Below, piece by piece: positions 33,164 through 42,208 of a stretch of DNA of 64,000 nt. The stretch is taken from positions 1 to 64,000 of the forward strand of contig DAIRSI010000011.1 of assembly GCA_036804505.1 (NCBI GenBank), given 5' to 3'. The DNA comes from Phocaeicola_A sp036804505. GTDB lineage: Bacteria; Bacteroidota; Bacteroidia; Bacteroidales; Bacteroidaceae. The notes beneath the pieces are model-generated. The model saw only the letters and a program-made list of their open reading frames with translations. It was not told where the DNA came from and ran no database searches. How positions within the stretch are numbered: position 1 is the first letter of the stretch; the number at the start of each line of letters is the position of its first letter. Position numbers and translations under genes: made by a program.

Positions 33164-33171
33164 TATCTTTG
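33164..33171 (+). promoter_or_regulatory. -7 element of the 33247 gene
   Basis: TATCTTTG; TTTG at 33145-33148 is only 15 bases away, so the -33 is uncertain. It leaves a leader of about 70 bases. Confidence 0.5.
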
Positions 33172-33246
33172 CATACAGAAAAAGGTAATAGAGATTGTTT
33201 TTACAATCAATTTTGTTTTTAGGTAACATTTAATTTTTTAGGTATT

Positions 33247-33612
33247 ATGAAACGTTTAATGATTGTAGTAGCCGTTGTGTTAGGTATCAACGCTACATGT
33301 TTTGCAGGTAACAGAGTAAAGAATGATGATTTTGACATGAAAGTGAATGTCAGTCTTTTAGGCAGATATTTGAATCTGACTGACGACCAGGCAGAAAAGG
33401 TGGCTTCCATTAATGAGTATTTTTGTGACAAGATGTCAAGAGCCGCCAATACTAATGAAAAGAAACAGCCGGCGCGCGTTCGCGAGGCAGTCTACGGGGA
33501 CTTCAAATTAATGAAAGGTACGTTGACTCCCGACCAGTACAAAAAGTATGTTCAACTGATGAATGTCACTTTGCGCAACAGAGGTTTGGATTCTTATATG
33601 ATTTACGAATAA
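33247..33612 (+). CDS. Small secreted conserved protein
   Basis: 121 residues. Signal peptide MKRLMIVVAVVLGINATCFA (cut near 20). The mature part is helical: VSLLGRYLNLTDDQAEKVAS, INEYFCDKMS and LMKGTLTPDQYKKYVQLMNV. The pattern (LTDDQ, LTPDQYKKYV) resembles the LTxxQ-type helices of Spy/CpxP-like periplasmic proteins, but it may be a separate Bacteroidales family. Expression is probably controlled through the palindrome at 33121. Confidence 0.7.
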   Translation: MKRLMIVVAVVLGINATCFAGNRVKNDDFDMKVNVSLLGRYLNLTDDQAEKVASINEYFCDKMSRAANTNEKKQPARVREAVYGDFKLMKGTLTPDQYKKYVQLMNVTLRNRGLDSYMIYE

Positions 33613-33632
33613 ACTACTATTTAATAAGGAAG

Positions 33633-33666
33633 AAAAAGGCAGATTGTTTTAATCTGTCTTTTTTTA
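33633..33666 (+). terminator. Terminator after the small secreted-protein gene
   Basis: AAAAAGGCAGATT...AATCTGTCTTTTTTT: 9-bp stem with one G-T pair and T-run. Confidence 0.8.
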
Positions 33667-33750
33667 TGCCCTATAATCTTTTAAATCAAGTGTTTTATCC
33701 CCTCTTTTCTTTCAAATAATAATTTTAATCTCAAAAAAATATTCATTTTG

Positions 33751-33782
33751 TTTGATATTTACAAAATAACGTTATACCTTTG
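33751..33782 (+). promoter_or_regulatory. ilv operon promoter
   Basis: TTTG (33751-33754), 20 bases, TACCTTTG (33775-33782): exact Bacteroidetes consensus and spacing. Transcription would begin about 33789, 20 bases before the leader peptide. Confidence 0.75.
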
Positions 33783-33807
33783 CATTCGAAATCAAAATGA
33801 AAGAGAA

Positions 33808-33885
33808 ATGAACGTAAGTACACTATCTAATCTTGCTATTTTGCATATTATTCTACACGTCGTGGTGGTCACATCAAGAGCGTGA
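33808..33885 (+). CDS. ilv leader peptide
   Basis: 25-residue reading frame, too short for standard gene finders: MNVSTLSNLAILHIILHVVV then VTSRA, stop TGA 33883-33885. Twelve of the 25 residues are Leu, Ile or Val, including ILHIIL and four consecutive Val. These are the end products of the operon it precedes. The stop codon lies inside the 5' arm of the antiterminator hairpin, as required for ribosome-controlled attenuation. Confidence 0.85.
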   Translation: MNVSTLSNLAILHIILHVVVVTSRA

Positions 33886-33961
33886 GAAAGGTTGTGTGTG
33901 TATTTATGAATTAAGAAACATAAGGTAGAGCCTTTCTCACATACGTGGGGAAGGCTTTTTT
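33882..33961 (+). promoter_or_regulatory. ilv transcription attenuator
   Basis: Three segments: A GTGAGAAAGG (33882-33891), B AGCCTTTCTCAC (33929-33940), C GTGGGGAAGGCT (33945-33956) followed by T-run to 33961. A pairs perfectly over 10 bases with CCTTTCTCAC in B (antiterminator). B pairs with C over 12 positions with two G-T pairs and a 4-base loop (terminator). A ribosome reaching the leader stop covers A and lets B-C form. One stalled at Leu/Ile/Val codons leaves A free to pair with B. Confidence 0.85.
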
Positions 33962-33974
33962 AATTGATAAAGTT

Positions 33975-35777
33975 ATGAAGCATCAGTTACGCAGTTCCAT
34001 TAGCACGCAAGGTCGTCGCATGGCAGGAGCAAGAGCTCTATGGATTGCCAATGGCATGAAAAAAGAACAGATGGGAAAACCGGTCATCGCCATCGTGAAT
34101 TCTTTCACACAGTTTGTTCCCGGTCATACTCATTTGCACGAAGTGGGCCAGTTGGTGAAAGCTGAAATTGAAAAGTTGGGTTGTTTTGCTGCAGAATTCA
34201 ATACGATTGCCATTGATGACGGAATCGCCATGGGACATGACGGCATGTTGTATTCTTTGCCATCAAGGGATATCATTGCCGACAGTGTGGAATACATGGT
34301 CAATGCGCACAAGGCTGATGCTATGGTATGCATAAGCAATTGTGATAAAATCACTCCGGGAATGCTCATGGCTGCCATGAGACTCAATATTCCGGCTGTT
34401 TTTGTTTCCGGAGGACCGATGGAAGCCGGTTTGCTCGACGGCAAACAGCTTGACTTGATCGATATCATGATAAAGAGCGCCGATACCACAATGAGTGACG
34501 AACAAGTCGCAAGAATAGAAGAAAAAGCTTGTCCCACTTGCGGTTGCTGTTCGGGTATGTTCACGGCAAACTCCATGAACTGCCTAAATGAGGCTATCGG
34601 ATTGGCTTTGCCAGGAAACGGAACCATATTGGCTACACATGCAAACCGAATAAATTTGTTTAAGGATGCGGCCCGACTGATTGTGAAGAATACATATAAA
34701 TATTATGAAGACGGAGACGAAAGCGTTCTCCCTCGCAGTATAGCAACAAGGGATGCATTCCTGAATGCCATGACCTTGGATATTGCCATGGGAGGATCCA
34801 CCAATACGGTTCTTCATCTGTTGGCTATTGCTCATGAAGCAGAAGCCGATTTCAAGATGGACGACATCGATATGCTTTCCCGTCGTGTTCCTTGTCTGTG
34901 CAAGGTAGCACCCAATACTCCGCTTTATCATGTGCAGGATGTAAACAGGGCTGGAGGCATCATGGGCATCATGCACGAATTAGCCAAGGGAAAGCTGGTA
35001 AACACGGCTGTTCACAGGGTTGACGGAATGACTTTGGGCGAAGCTATATCGGAATATGACATCACTGATGGAAAAATTTCCGATGAGGCCCGACGCATTT
35101 ACTCCAGTGCGCCCGGCAATCATTATAATATTGTGATGGGTTCACAGGCCAATACGTACAAGGAACTCGACACGGACCGAGCCGAAGGGTGTATTCGTGA
35201 TTTGCATCATGCTTACACCAAGGACGGAGGTCTGGCCATTCTTCATGGAAATATTGCTCAGGACGGTTGCGTGGTAAAGACTGCCGGTGTGGATGAAAGC
35301 ATCTGGAAGTTTACAGGTCCAGCCAAAGTTTTCGATTCACAGGAAGCTGCAGTCGATGGAATTCTCGGAGGCAAGGTTGTGAAAGGTGATGTAGTGGTTA
35401 TTACCCACGAAGGACCTAAGGGAGGACCCGGAATGCAGGAAATGCTTTACCCGACATCTTATATCAAGTCAAAGCATTTGGGCAAGGAATGTGCTTTGAT
35501 TACCGATGGCCGCTTCAGTGGAGGAACCTCAGGACTGAGCATCGGACATGTATCTCCTGAAGCTGCTGCCGGAGGAAACATCGGCAAGCTGGTTAATGGC
35601 GACCTAATAGAAATAGATATACCCAACAGAAGTATTAATGTAAAGTTGAGCGAATCTGAATTGGCTTCACGGCCAATGACTCCGGTAACCCGTGAAAGAA
35701 ATGTGCCAAAGAGCCTTAAGGCTTATGCTTCGATGGTAAGTTCGGCAGACAAGGGTGGAGTAAGAATCATTGACTGA
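33975..35777 (+). CDS. ilvD: Dihydroxy-acid dehydratase
   Basis: Third step of isoleucine/valine synthesis, a [2Fe-2S] dehydratase. 600 residues from ATG 33975. The frame's earlier start lies inside the terminator hairpin and is unlikely. Motifs: CISNCDKITPGMLMA and PTCGCCSGMFTANSMNCL (cluster cysteines), GGSTNTVLH, and TDGRFSGGTSGLSIGH near the C-terminus. First structural gene behind the attenuator. Confidence 0.97.
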   Translation: MKHQLRSSISTQGRRMAGARALWIANGMKKEQMGKPVIAIVNSFTQFVPGHTHLHEVGQLVKAEIEKLGCFAAEFNTIAIDDGIAMGHDGMLYSLPSRDIIADSVEYMVNAHKADAMVCISNCDKITPGMLMAAMRLNIPAVFVSGGPMEAGLLDGKQLDLIDIMIKSADTTMSDEQVARIEEKACPTCGCCSGMFTANSMNCLNEAIGLALPGNGTILATHANRINLFKDAARLIVKNTYKYYEDGDESVLPRSIATRDAFLNAMTLDIAMGGSTNTVLHLLAIAHEAEADFKMDDIDMLSRRVPCLCKVAPNTPLYHVQDVNRAGGIMGIMHELAKGKLVNTAVHRVDGMTLGEAISEYDITDGKISDEARRIYSSAPGNHYNIVMGSQANTYKELDTDRAEGCIRDLHHAYTKDGGLAILHGNIAQDGCVVKTAGVDESIWKFTGPAKVFDSQEAAVDGILGGKVVKGDVVVITHEGPKGGPGMQEMLYPTSYIKSKHLGKECALITDGRFSGGTSGLSIGHVSPEAAAGGNIGKLVNGDLIEIDIPNRSINVKLSESELASRPMTPVTRERNVPKSLKAYASMVSSADKGGVRIID

Positions 35778-35795
35778 CAGAAAAAAGTGAAAGAT

Positions 35796-37496
35796 ATGAT
35801 GAATAATGACAAAATCAGTGGCTCTGAGGCTTTGATGCGTTCTCTGGAAGCAGAGGGCGTTGATACTATCTTCGGTTATCCCGGAGGAAGTATTATGCCT
35901 GTGTACGATGCGCTCTTCGATCATACAGATAGAATCAAACATATTCTGGTTCGTCACGAGCAAGGGGCTGCTCATGCAGCACAAGGATTTGCCAGAGTTT
36001 GCGGTAAGGTGGGAGTGTGCCTGGTTACCAGCGGTCCCGGTGCTACCAATACGATAACGGGAATTGCCGATGCCATGATGGATAGTACTCCGATTATCGT
36101 TATAGCAGGACAAGTGGGCAAAGCTGTTCTGGGAACCGATGCTTTCCAGGAAGTCGATTTGGTAGGTATTACACAGCCAATCAGCAAATGGAGCTATCAG
36201 ATACGTAGTGCGGAAGATGTGGCATGGGCAGTGGCCAGAGCATTTTATATAGCAAGTACCGGCCGTCCCGGACCTGTTGTTCTCGACTTTACCAAGAATG
36301 CCCAGGTGGAGCAGATAGAGGATTATGCACCTAAAGTGGTGGATTATGTCCGCAGTTATTTGCCTGAACCTGATACGGATCCGCTTTCACTGGTAAAGGC
36401 AACGGAACTTATCAATAATGCCAAGAAACCTTTTGTGCTTGTAGGACAAGGGGTTGAATTGGGAGCCGCTACGGAAGAATTGAAGGCTTTCGTCGAAAAA
36501 GGAGATATGCCTTGCGGTTGCACTCTATTAGGATTGTCGGCATTGCCATCCAATCATCCTTTGAATAAAGGAATGCTGGGAATGCACGGAAATCTGGGAA
36601 CGAACGTCAAGACCAATGAATGTGATGTCCTCATAGCTGTGGGCATGCGTTTTGATGACCGTGTGACGGGAGATTTGAAAACTTATGCGAAGCAGGCTAA
36701 GGTTATCCATCTGGATATAGATCCCACAGAGATAGACAAGAATGTGAAAGTGGATGTTGCTGTGTTAGGCAACTGCAAGAAGACGCTGAAGAAATTGACT
36801 ATCATGATGAAGGCCAATCAACATAAGGAATGGATTGACAGTTTTGCGCCCTATGAAGAAAAAGAATATAACGAGGTTATCAAGAAAGAGCTCAATCCGG
36901 GCGAAGGTCCCATTTTGATGGGAGAGGTGGTCAATGCAGTAAGCGAGGCTACTTCACACCAGGCAATTCTGGTTACGGATGTAGGTCAAAATCAGATGAT
37001 ATCTGCCCGTTATTTCAAATTTACGCAGAACCGCAGCATAGTAACATCCGGAGGTATGGGTACGATGGGATTCGGATTGCCGGCTGCCATAGGAGCTACA
37101 TTCGGAACGAACAGGACCGTATGCCTTTTCTTGGGTGACGGCGGTTTGCAGATGTGTATTCAGGAACTGGGAACCATTATGGAACAGCAGGCCCCTGTAA
37201 AGATCATCGTCTTGAATAATAATTATTTGGGGAATGTACGTCAGTGGCAGGCTATGTTCTTCCGTCACCGGTATTCCTTTACACCGATGATGAATCCGGA
37301 TTACGTGAAAATAGCTCAGGCGTATGACATTCCTGCAAAACGGGTAATTGACAGAAAGGACTTGCAGGCTGGTATCAGTGAAATGCTGAATGCGGAAGGG
37401 CCCTATTTGCTTGAGGTGGCAGTTATCGAAGAAGGCAATGTGTTGCCGATGACTCCTCCGGGAGCACCGATTAATGAAATGTTGTTGGAATGTTAA
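35796..37496 (+). CDS. ilvB: Acetolactate synthase large subunit
   Basis: ThDP enzyme condensing pyruvate with pyruvate or 2-oxobutyrate. About 566 residues. GYPGGSIMPVYDAL with the active-site Glu in VRHEQGAAHAAQG, central FAD-binding domain (VGMRFDDRVTGD), and the ThDP motif GDGGLQMCIQELGTI...NNNYLGNVRQWQ. Start is ATG 35796 or 35799; a GTG at 35787 is possible. 18 bases after ilvD, overlapping nothing; ilvN starts 11 bases after it. Confidence 0.96.
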   Translation: MMNNDKISGSEALMRSLEAEGVDTIFGYPGGSIMPVYDALFDHTDRIKHILVRHEQGAAHAAQGFARVCGKVGVCLVTSGPGATNTITGIADAMMDSTPIIVIAGQVGKAVLGTDAFQEVDLVGITQPISKWSYQIRSAEDVAWAVARAFYIASTGRPGPVVLDFTKNAQVEQIEDYAPKVVDYVRSYLPEPDTDPLSLVKATELINNAKKPFVLVGQGVELGAATEELKAFVEKGDMPCGCTLLGLSALPSNHPLNKGMLGMHGNLGTNVKTNECDVLIAVGMRFDDRVTGDLKTYAKQAKVIHLDIDPTEIDKNVKVDVAVLGNCKKTLKKLTIMMKANQHKEWIDSFAPYEEKEYNEVIKKELNPGEGPILMGEVVNAVSEATSHQAILVTDVGQNQMISARYFKFTQNRSIVTSGGMGTMGFGLPAAIGATFGTNRTVCLFLGDGGLQMCIQELGTIMEQQAPVKIIVLNNNYLGNVRQWQAMFFRHRYSFTPMMNPDYVKIAQAYDIPAKRVIDRKDLQAGISEMLNAEGPYLLEVAVIEEGNVLPMTPPGAPINEMLLEC

Positions 37497-37507
37497 AGAA
37501 CCAGATT

Positions 37508-38065
37508 ATGAGTAAAACATTATATACATTGATAGTCTATTCGGAGAACATTGCCGGAGTTCTGAATCAGATAACGGCTGTTTTTACCCGCAGACAAGTG
37601 AATATAGAAAGCTTGAACGTTTCGGCATCTTCCACTCAGGGTGTTCATAAATACACTATTACGGCCATGAGTGATGAGGATACGATCTCGAAGATAACCA
37701 AGCAGATTGAGAAAAAGATAGAAGTGCTTCAGGCTAATTATTATACTGACCGGGATGTTTTCATTCTGGAAACGGCGCTGTATAAGATATCGACCCAGAA
37801 TATTCTGGAAAACAGAAATATATCTAAAGTAGTGCGGATGCACAATGCCATGATGGTGGAAGTGAATCCGACTTATTCCATTGTGGAGAAAACGGGAATG
37901 ACGGATGAAATCATATCTCTGTATGAAGGATTGAAAGAGTATGATTGTGTTATTCAGTTTGTTCGCTCCGGACGTATAGCCATCACGAAAGGAAACGTGG
38001 AGCGTCTCGATGCTTACCTGGCAGATCGGGAAGCACATTATATCGCCTCAAAAAAAAGTGAATGA
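37508..38065 (+). CDS. ilvN: Acetolactate synthase regulatory subunit
   Basis: 185 residues from ATG 37508. N-terminal ACT domain (LYTLIVYSENIAGVLNQITA, FTRRQVNIESLNVS) binds valine for feedback inhibition. A C-terminal ALS_ss-type domain follows (YDCVIQFVRSGRIAITKG). It pairs with IlvB. The stop overlaps the next start, implying translational coupling with the thioesterase. Confidence 0.94.
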   Translation: MSKTLYTLIVYSENIAGVLNQITAVFTRRQVNIESLNVSASSTQGVHKYTITAMSDEDTISKITKQIEKKIEVLQANYYTDRDVFILETALYKISTQNILENRNISKVVRMHNAMMVEVNPTYSIVEKTGMTDEIISLYEGLKEYDCVIQFVRSGRIAITKGNVERLDAYLADREAHYIASKKSE

Positions 38066-38811
38066 GTATGGACAATAATAAAATAGGCACATATAGTTTT
38101 ATAGCGGAACCTTTTCATGTGGACTTCAACGGAAACTTGAAGTGGAATATCTTGGGCAATCATTTATTGAATTGTGCCAGCTATCACGCCAAAGAGAGAG
38201 GTTTCGGAATGGCTACCATAAATGAGAATCATTATACCTGGGTGTTGTCTCGTCTGGCAGTAGAAATGAAGCGCTTGCCCAAACAATATGAGTCTTTTTC
38301 CATTCAGACTTGGGTGGAGGACGTCTATAAACTGTTTACCAATCGTAATTATGCAGTATTGGACATGGATGGCCATGAAATAGGATACGCTCGTTCGGTA
38401 TGGGCGATGATTAATATGGAGACACGCAAACCAACTGACTTGCTGGCACTTCATGGAGGAAGTATAGCCGATTATATTACTGATAAACCTTGTCCAATTG
38501 ACAAGCCCGGAAGGATTAATATGAGCAAGGACTTGACACCGGTTCGTGAATATGGAGTGCAATACAGTGATATTGACATTAACGGGCATGTAAACAGTAT
38601 CAAGTATATAGAGCATGTGTTGGATTTGTTCACCATAGAGCAGTTCCGGCAAAGGCAGGTAAAACGATTCGAAGTGGCTTATGTAGCTGAGAGTTATTAT
38701 GGCGATACGCTTTCTTTTTATGAGGAATCGAAGAAAGAAGGCGAAAACGACATAGAGATCAAGAACAGCAACAATGAGGTCGTTTGCCGCAGTAAAATTG
38801 TATTTAACTAA
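38062..38811 (+). CDS. Acyl-ACP thioesterase
   Basis: 249 residues, FatA/FatB-like double hot-dog fold (Acyl-ACP_TE). It releases fatty acids from acyl carrier protein. Motifs: YSFIAEPFHVDFNGNLKW, VYKLFTNRNYAVLD, and in the second half VQYSDIDINGHVNSIKYIEH, the hot-dog catalytic region with Asn and His. It lies between ilvN and ilvC, overlapping ilvN by 4 bases. Hence coupling of fatty-acid and branched-chain pathways is possible. Specificity for branched acyl chains is only a guess. Confidence 0.9.
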   Translation: MSMDNNKIGTYSFIAEPFHVDFNGNLKWNILGNHLLNCASYHAKERGFGMATINENHYTWVLSRLAVEMKRLPKQYESFSIQTWVEDVYKLFTNRNYAVLDMDGHEIGYARSVWAMINMETRKPTDLLALHGGSIADYITDKPCPIDKPGRINMSKDLTPVREYGVQYSDIDINGHVNSIKYIEHVLDLFTIEQFRQRQVKRFEVAYVAESYYGDTLSFYEESKKEGENDIEIKNSNNEVVCRSKIVFN

Positions 38812-38823
38812 TTATTTAATAAC

Positions 38824-38838
38824 GTGACATTGAGTCAC
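38824..38838. promoter_or_regulatory. Small inverted repeat before ilvC
   Basis: GTGAC-ATTGA-GTCAC, 5-bp arms, in the 44-base gap between thioesterase and ilvC. It could be a pause or processing site; weak. Confidence 0.3.
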
Positions 38839-38855
38839 ATAAAATTTTTAACAAA

Positions 38856-39899
38856 ATGGCAGAAATGAATTTTGGCGGTGTTATGGAACATGTCCTGACC
38901 CGCGAAGAATTTCCATTGGAAAAAGCACGTGAAGTATTGAAAAACGAAACTATTGCAATCATTGGTTATGGTGTGCAAGGTCCCGGTCAGTCTTTGAATC
39001 TCCGTGATAACGGTTTCAATGTTATCGTAGGACAACGTAAAAGCAAAACTTGGGATAAGGCAGTTGCTGATGGTTGGGTTCCCGGAAAAACTCTTTTCGA
39101 AATTGAAGAAGCTTGTGAAAAGGCAACAATAATCGAATTCTTGTTGTCTGATGCAGCACAGATTGAAATGTGGCCGGTTGTAAAAAAGAATCTTACAAAG
39201 GGTAAAGCTTTGTATTTTTCTCACGGTTTTGGCATTACGTTTAATGACCGTACCGGTATAATTCCTCCTAAAGATGTGGATGTAATCATGGTTGCACCTA
39301 AAGGTTCAGGTACATCCCTTCGTACCATGTTCTTGGAAGGACGCGGTTTGAACTCTTCTTTTGCCATTTACCAGGATGCAACAGGTCATGCTACAGAACG
39401 TTGCCTGGCTTTGGGTATTGGTATCGGATCCGGTTATTTGTTTGAGACCACATTCAAACGTGAGGTTTATTCTGACCTGACAGGAGAACGCGGATCTTTG
39501 ATGGGTGCCATTCAGGGTCTTCTTTCAGCTCAATATGAAGTACTTCGTGAGAACGGACATACTCCTTCTGAAGCTTTCAATGAAACAGTAGAAGAATTGA
39601 CTCAGTCCTTGATGCCGTTGTTTGCAAAGAATGGTATGGACTGGATGTATGCAAACTGCTCCACTACAGCTCAACGTGGTGCTTTGGACTGGATGGGTCC
39701 GTTCCATGATGCAATCAAACCTGTAATGCAGAAGTTATACCATAGCGTAAAGACAGGTAATGAAGCTCAGATTTCAATTGATTCCAACTCCAAACCGGAT
39801 TATCGTCAGAAATTAAATGAGGAATTACGCAAATTGCGTGAAAGCGAAATGTGGCAGACCGCTGTTACCGTACGAAAACTTCGTCCGGAGAACAATTGA
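38856..39899 (+). CDS. ilvC: Ketol-acid reductoisomerase
   Basis: Second step of Ile/Val synthesis, alkyl migration and NAD(P)H reduction. 347 residues, class I length. Rossmann motif IIGYGVQGPGQSLNL, the cofactor loop VGQRKSKTWDKA, VMVAPKGSGTSLR, and the knotted C-terminal domain with TFKREVYSDLTGERGSLMGA (metal-binding Asp/Glu). Last gene of the operon, followed by a bidirectional terminator. Confidence 0.97.
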   Translation: MAEMNFGGVMEHVLTREEFPLEKAREVLKNETIAIIGYGVQGPGQSLNLRDNGFNVIVGQRKSKTWDKAVADGWVPGKTLFEIEEACEKATIIEFLLSDAAQIEMWPVVKKNLTKGKALYFSHGFGITFNDRTGIIPPKDVDVIMVAPKGSGTSLRTMFLEGRGLNSSFAIYQDATGHATERCLALGIGIGSGYLFETTFKREVYSDLTGERGSLMGAIQGLLSAQYEVLRENGHTPSEAFNETVEELTQSLMPLFAKNGMDWMYANCSTTAQRGALDWMGPFHDAIKPVMQKLYHSVKTGNEAQISIDSNSKPDYRQKLNEELRKLRESEMWQTAVTVRKLRPENN

Positions 39900-39917
39900 T
39901 AGTTTATAAATAATAAT

Positions 39918-39957
39918 AAAAAAAGGTTCAACCGGAATGGTTGAACCTTTTTTTTGT
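39918..39957. terminator. Bidirectional terminator between ilvC and the PpiD-like gene
   Basis: AAAGGTTCAACC / GGTTGAACCTTT, 12-bp perfect stem, 5-base loop, flanked by A and T runs. Confidence 0.88.
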
Positions 39958-39971
39958 TGTCCGTTATTCTA

Positions 39972-42107
39972 TTAGAAGAACAAGTAACGAGTATCTTCAA
40001 TATCAGCTTTCTGGTATAAGTCAGCAATGAAGCGGCTTGCAGCTCTAAGAGACATTTGTGAGATAGTAGCCTCTTCGGTTTTCTCATCAAATCTTTCATT
40101 GGTCTTCTGCTTGTTGTAAATCTGGAATACATAAACAGCTGCATTACCTTTAACCGGCTTGCTCAATGTGTTTACTGCAGTCTTTGCAGCTGCACCGGCC
40201 AAGGCTGGTTCGCTGGCGCGTGTCATTCCTACGAATACAGGAGCGGCAAAAGTGACATGCTTGATAGTATCGGTCTGGACATTGGCAACTGATTTAGCCG
40301 TTGCTATAGATTTTACTTGAGCTATCTGAGTCATCAGCTTTTCAGCTTTCTTGTCTCTAATGATTTCAGCTTGGAGCATTGGTTTTACCTTCTCAAGTGA
40401 AGCATAACCTTTTTCGTTGATACCTGTTGTTGCAATAACCAGTAGATGATCATTATCACCGCACTCATACAATGGAGAAACATCACCCTTCTTTGAAGCG
40501 AAAATCCATTTCATGGCTTCGCGAGTAGAATGTATTCCGCAAACATTATGTTCGTTGCTGTATAAATCTTGACGTTCCTGCAAACGGTAACCTTTTCTTT
40601 CAGCGTTTGCCTGCATGTCTTTCAAAGTCGGATTGGATGCAACAAACTGGCTGAAATCATTGTAAGCCTTGTTGTAAGTCTCTTTGCTAAATTCGTTTGT
40701 ACGCTTGATAACTGCGACATTGTATTTCTCAACCATATTCTTCTTGTTAAGAACTTGCAGGATTACATCTGCCTGACCGATTGCCAGATTCTTGATTTCG
40801 TTGACAGCCATACCATTCAAAGTATTGATATATTTGGCATTGTCACCGGTCAATTCACCGCCTTCGTAGTTCTTGGAAGTCATCCAGTTGCTTTCACCTG
40901 TCTGACCATATTTCTTTGCTACAGTTGCAAAATCAGCACCGCTGTTCAACGCATTGTAGATGCTGTCGGCCAATGTCTTTACTTTTGCTTCGCTATCGGC
41001 AACCACTTGGATTTGGCGGAACTGGATGGAATCTGCAACGCTGGTCTTTGAAATTATCTTGAATGCATTGAAAGTATTGTCGCTTTCATTGAAGTATGGT
41101 CCGTAAACCTGACCTACAGCTGTTGAGTCCAAACGGCTTGCGACGTCAGAAGGATAGGCTGTCTTGCTTACAGGTACTTCACTGTATGCTACGGTTGAAC
41201 TAGTGGAACGGATAAATGCTGCAAGATCTGTTGAAGTATTGGCAAGTTGTTTGGTATAATCAGTCATTTCCTGTTGCAAAGCTTTGCGGTCTGCAGCGTT
41301 AGCTTTTACTTGAACATCGATATATTTGATGTCACGACTTTCTACCAATTGCTTGAACTGTTCTTTTTTCTTGTCATAGAGAGCTTTTAAATCCGAGTCG
41401 GAAACCTTGATGCTTGCATCCGGAATAGCTGTGTAAGGAATAGCGGCAAGCTGTAGGTCCATTTGGATGGTACGCTCATCAAATGCTTGTTTTGCTTCAA
41501 CAGGATTAGAAACCAGTGATTTTGCAATAAAATTCTGATATTTCTGTTCCAACAGGTTTTCAGCAAGTTGTTTTTCGAAGAATGTCCACAGATTGTATAG
41601 CTTCTGATAATATTCGCTATATTGTGCAGGCATTTTCTTCATATCCATCTTTGCATATTTTGCCAGGATTTTTTTCAACATGTCTTTATCAAATGCTCCT
41701 GTCTGTTGGTTTCTGAAAGGAGTTTGAAGAAGCATTGGGTTAGTCCCTTTGTTGATGACATCCTCAATTTCTTCTTTTGTAACGGTCAATCCCAATTTAT
41801 CAGTTTCTTTTTTGATAAGTTTGGAATTTACCAGGTTCTGCCAAACCTGATCTTTTACTTGTGTAAGCTGATCATCGTTCAAAGCAGTCATTCCGCTGGT
41901 GAACTTTATTACTTCTGAATATTCATCAACGAGTTTCTGATAATCCTGTGCTGAGATTTTGTCTCCATCAATGATTCCGGCACTTTGGGCTCCTTGATGC
42001 GGTTGTAAGACTTTCCAGGCATCGCCTGCAATAAATGCAAACAATGCGAGACCGATAACAATGACCAATAATGGTCCTTTGCTTCTGATTTTTTGTAATG
42101 TTGCCAT
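39972..42107 (-). CDS. PpiD/SurA-type peptidyl-prolyl isomerase
   Basis: 711 residues, membrane-anchored periplasmic folding factor. N-terminal anchor at ~12-29 (GPLLVIVIGLALFAFIAGDA), SurA_N-like chaperone region (~35-230), and a parvulin-like region near 345-440 (FRQIQVVADSEAKVKTLADS). A C-terminal helical part ends KADIEDTRYLFF. It helps outer-membrane proteins fold after Sec export. It follows the GldE-like gene in the same direction after 101 bases and may have its own promoter (TACCTTCG at plus 42160-42167, one base off consensus). Confidence 0.88.
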   Translation of the reverse strand: MATLQKIRSKGPLLVIVIGLALFAFIAGDAWKVLQPHQGAQSAGIIDGDKISAQDYQKLVDEYSEVIKFTSGMTALNDDQLTQVKDQVWQNLVNSKLIKKETDKLGLTVTKEEIEDVINKGTNPMLLQTPFRNQQTGAFDKDMLKKILAKYAKMDMKKMPAQYSEYYQKLYNLWTFFEKQLAENLLEQKYQNFIAKSLVSNPVEAKQAFDERTIQMDLQLAAIPYTAIPDASIKVSDSDLKALYDKKKEQFKQLVESRDIKYIDVQVKANAADRKALQQEMTDYTKQLANTSTDLAAFIRSTSSTVAYSEVPVSKTAYPSDVASRLDSTAVGQVYGPYFNESDNTFNAFKIISKTSVADSIQFRQIQVVADSEAKVKTLADSIYNALNSGADFATVAKKYGQTGESNWMTSKNYEGGELTGDNAKYINTLNGMAVNEIKNLAIGQADVILQVLNKKNMVEKYNVAVIKRTNEFSKETYNKAYNDFSQFVASNPTLKDMQANAERKGYRLQERQDLYSNEHNVCGIHSTREAMKWIFASKKGDVSPLYECGDNDHLLVIATTGINEKGYASLEKVKPMLQAEIIRDKKAEKLMTQIAQVKSIATAKSVANVQTDTIKHVTFAAPVFVGMTRASEPALAGAAAKTAVNTLSKPVKGNAAVYVFQIYNKQKTNERFDEKTEEATISQMSLRAASRFIADLYQKADIEDTRYLFF

Positions 42108-42208
42108 TTAATTTATTGTTTATTTTGTTATTATTTTCATCTTTTCATAATATAGCGCACGAAGGTACAAAAAATGAACCGAATAATCTAGTTTTTTTAA
42201 AAAAAAGT

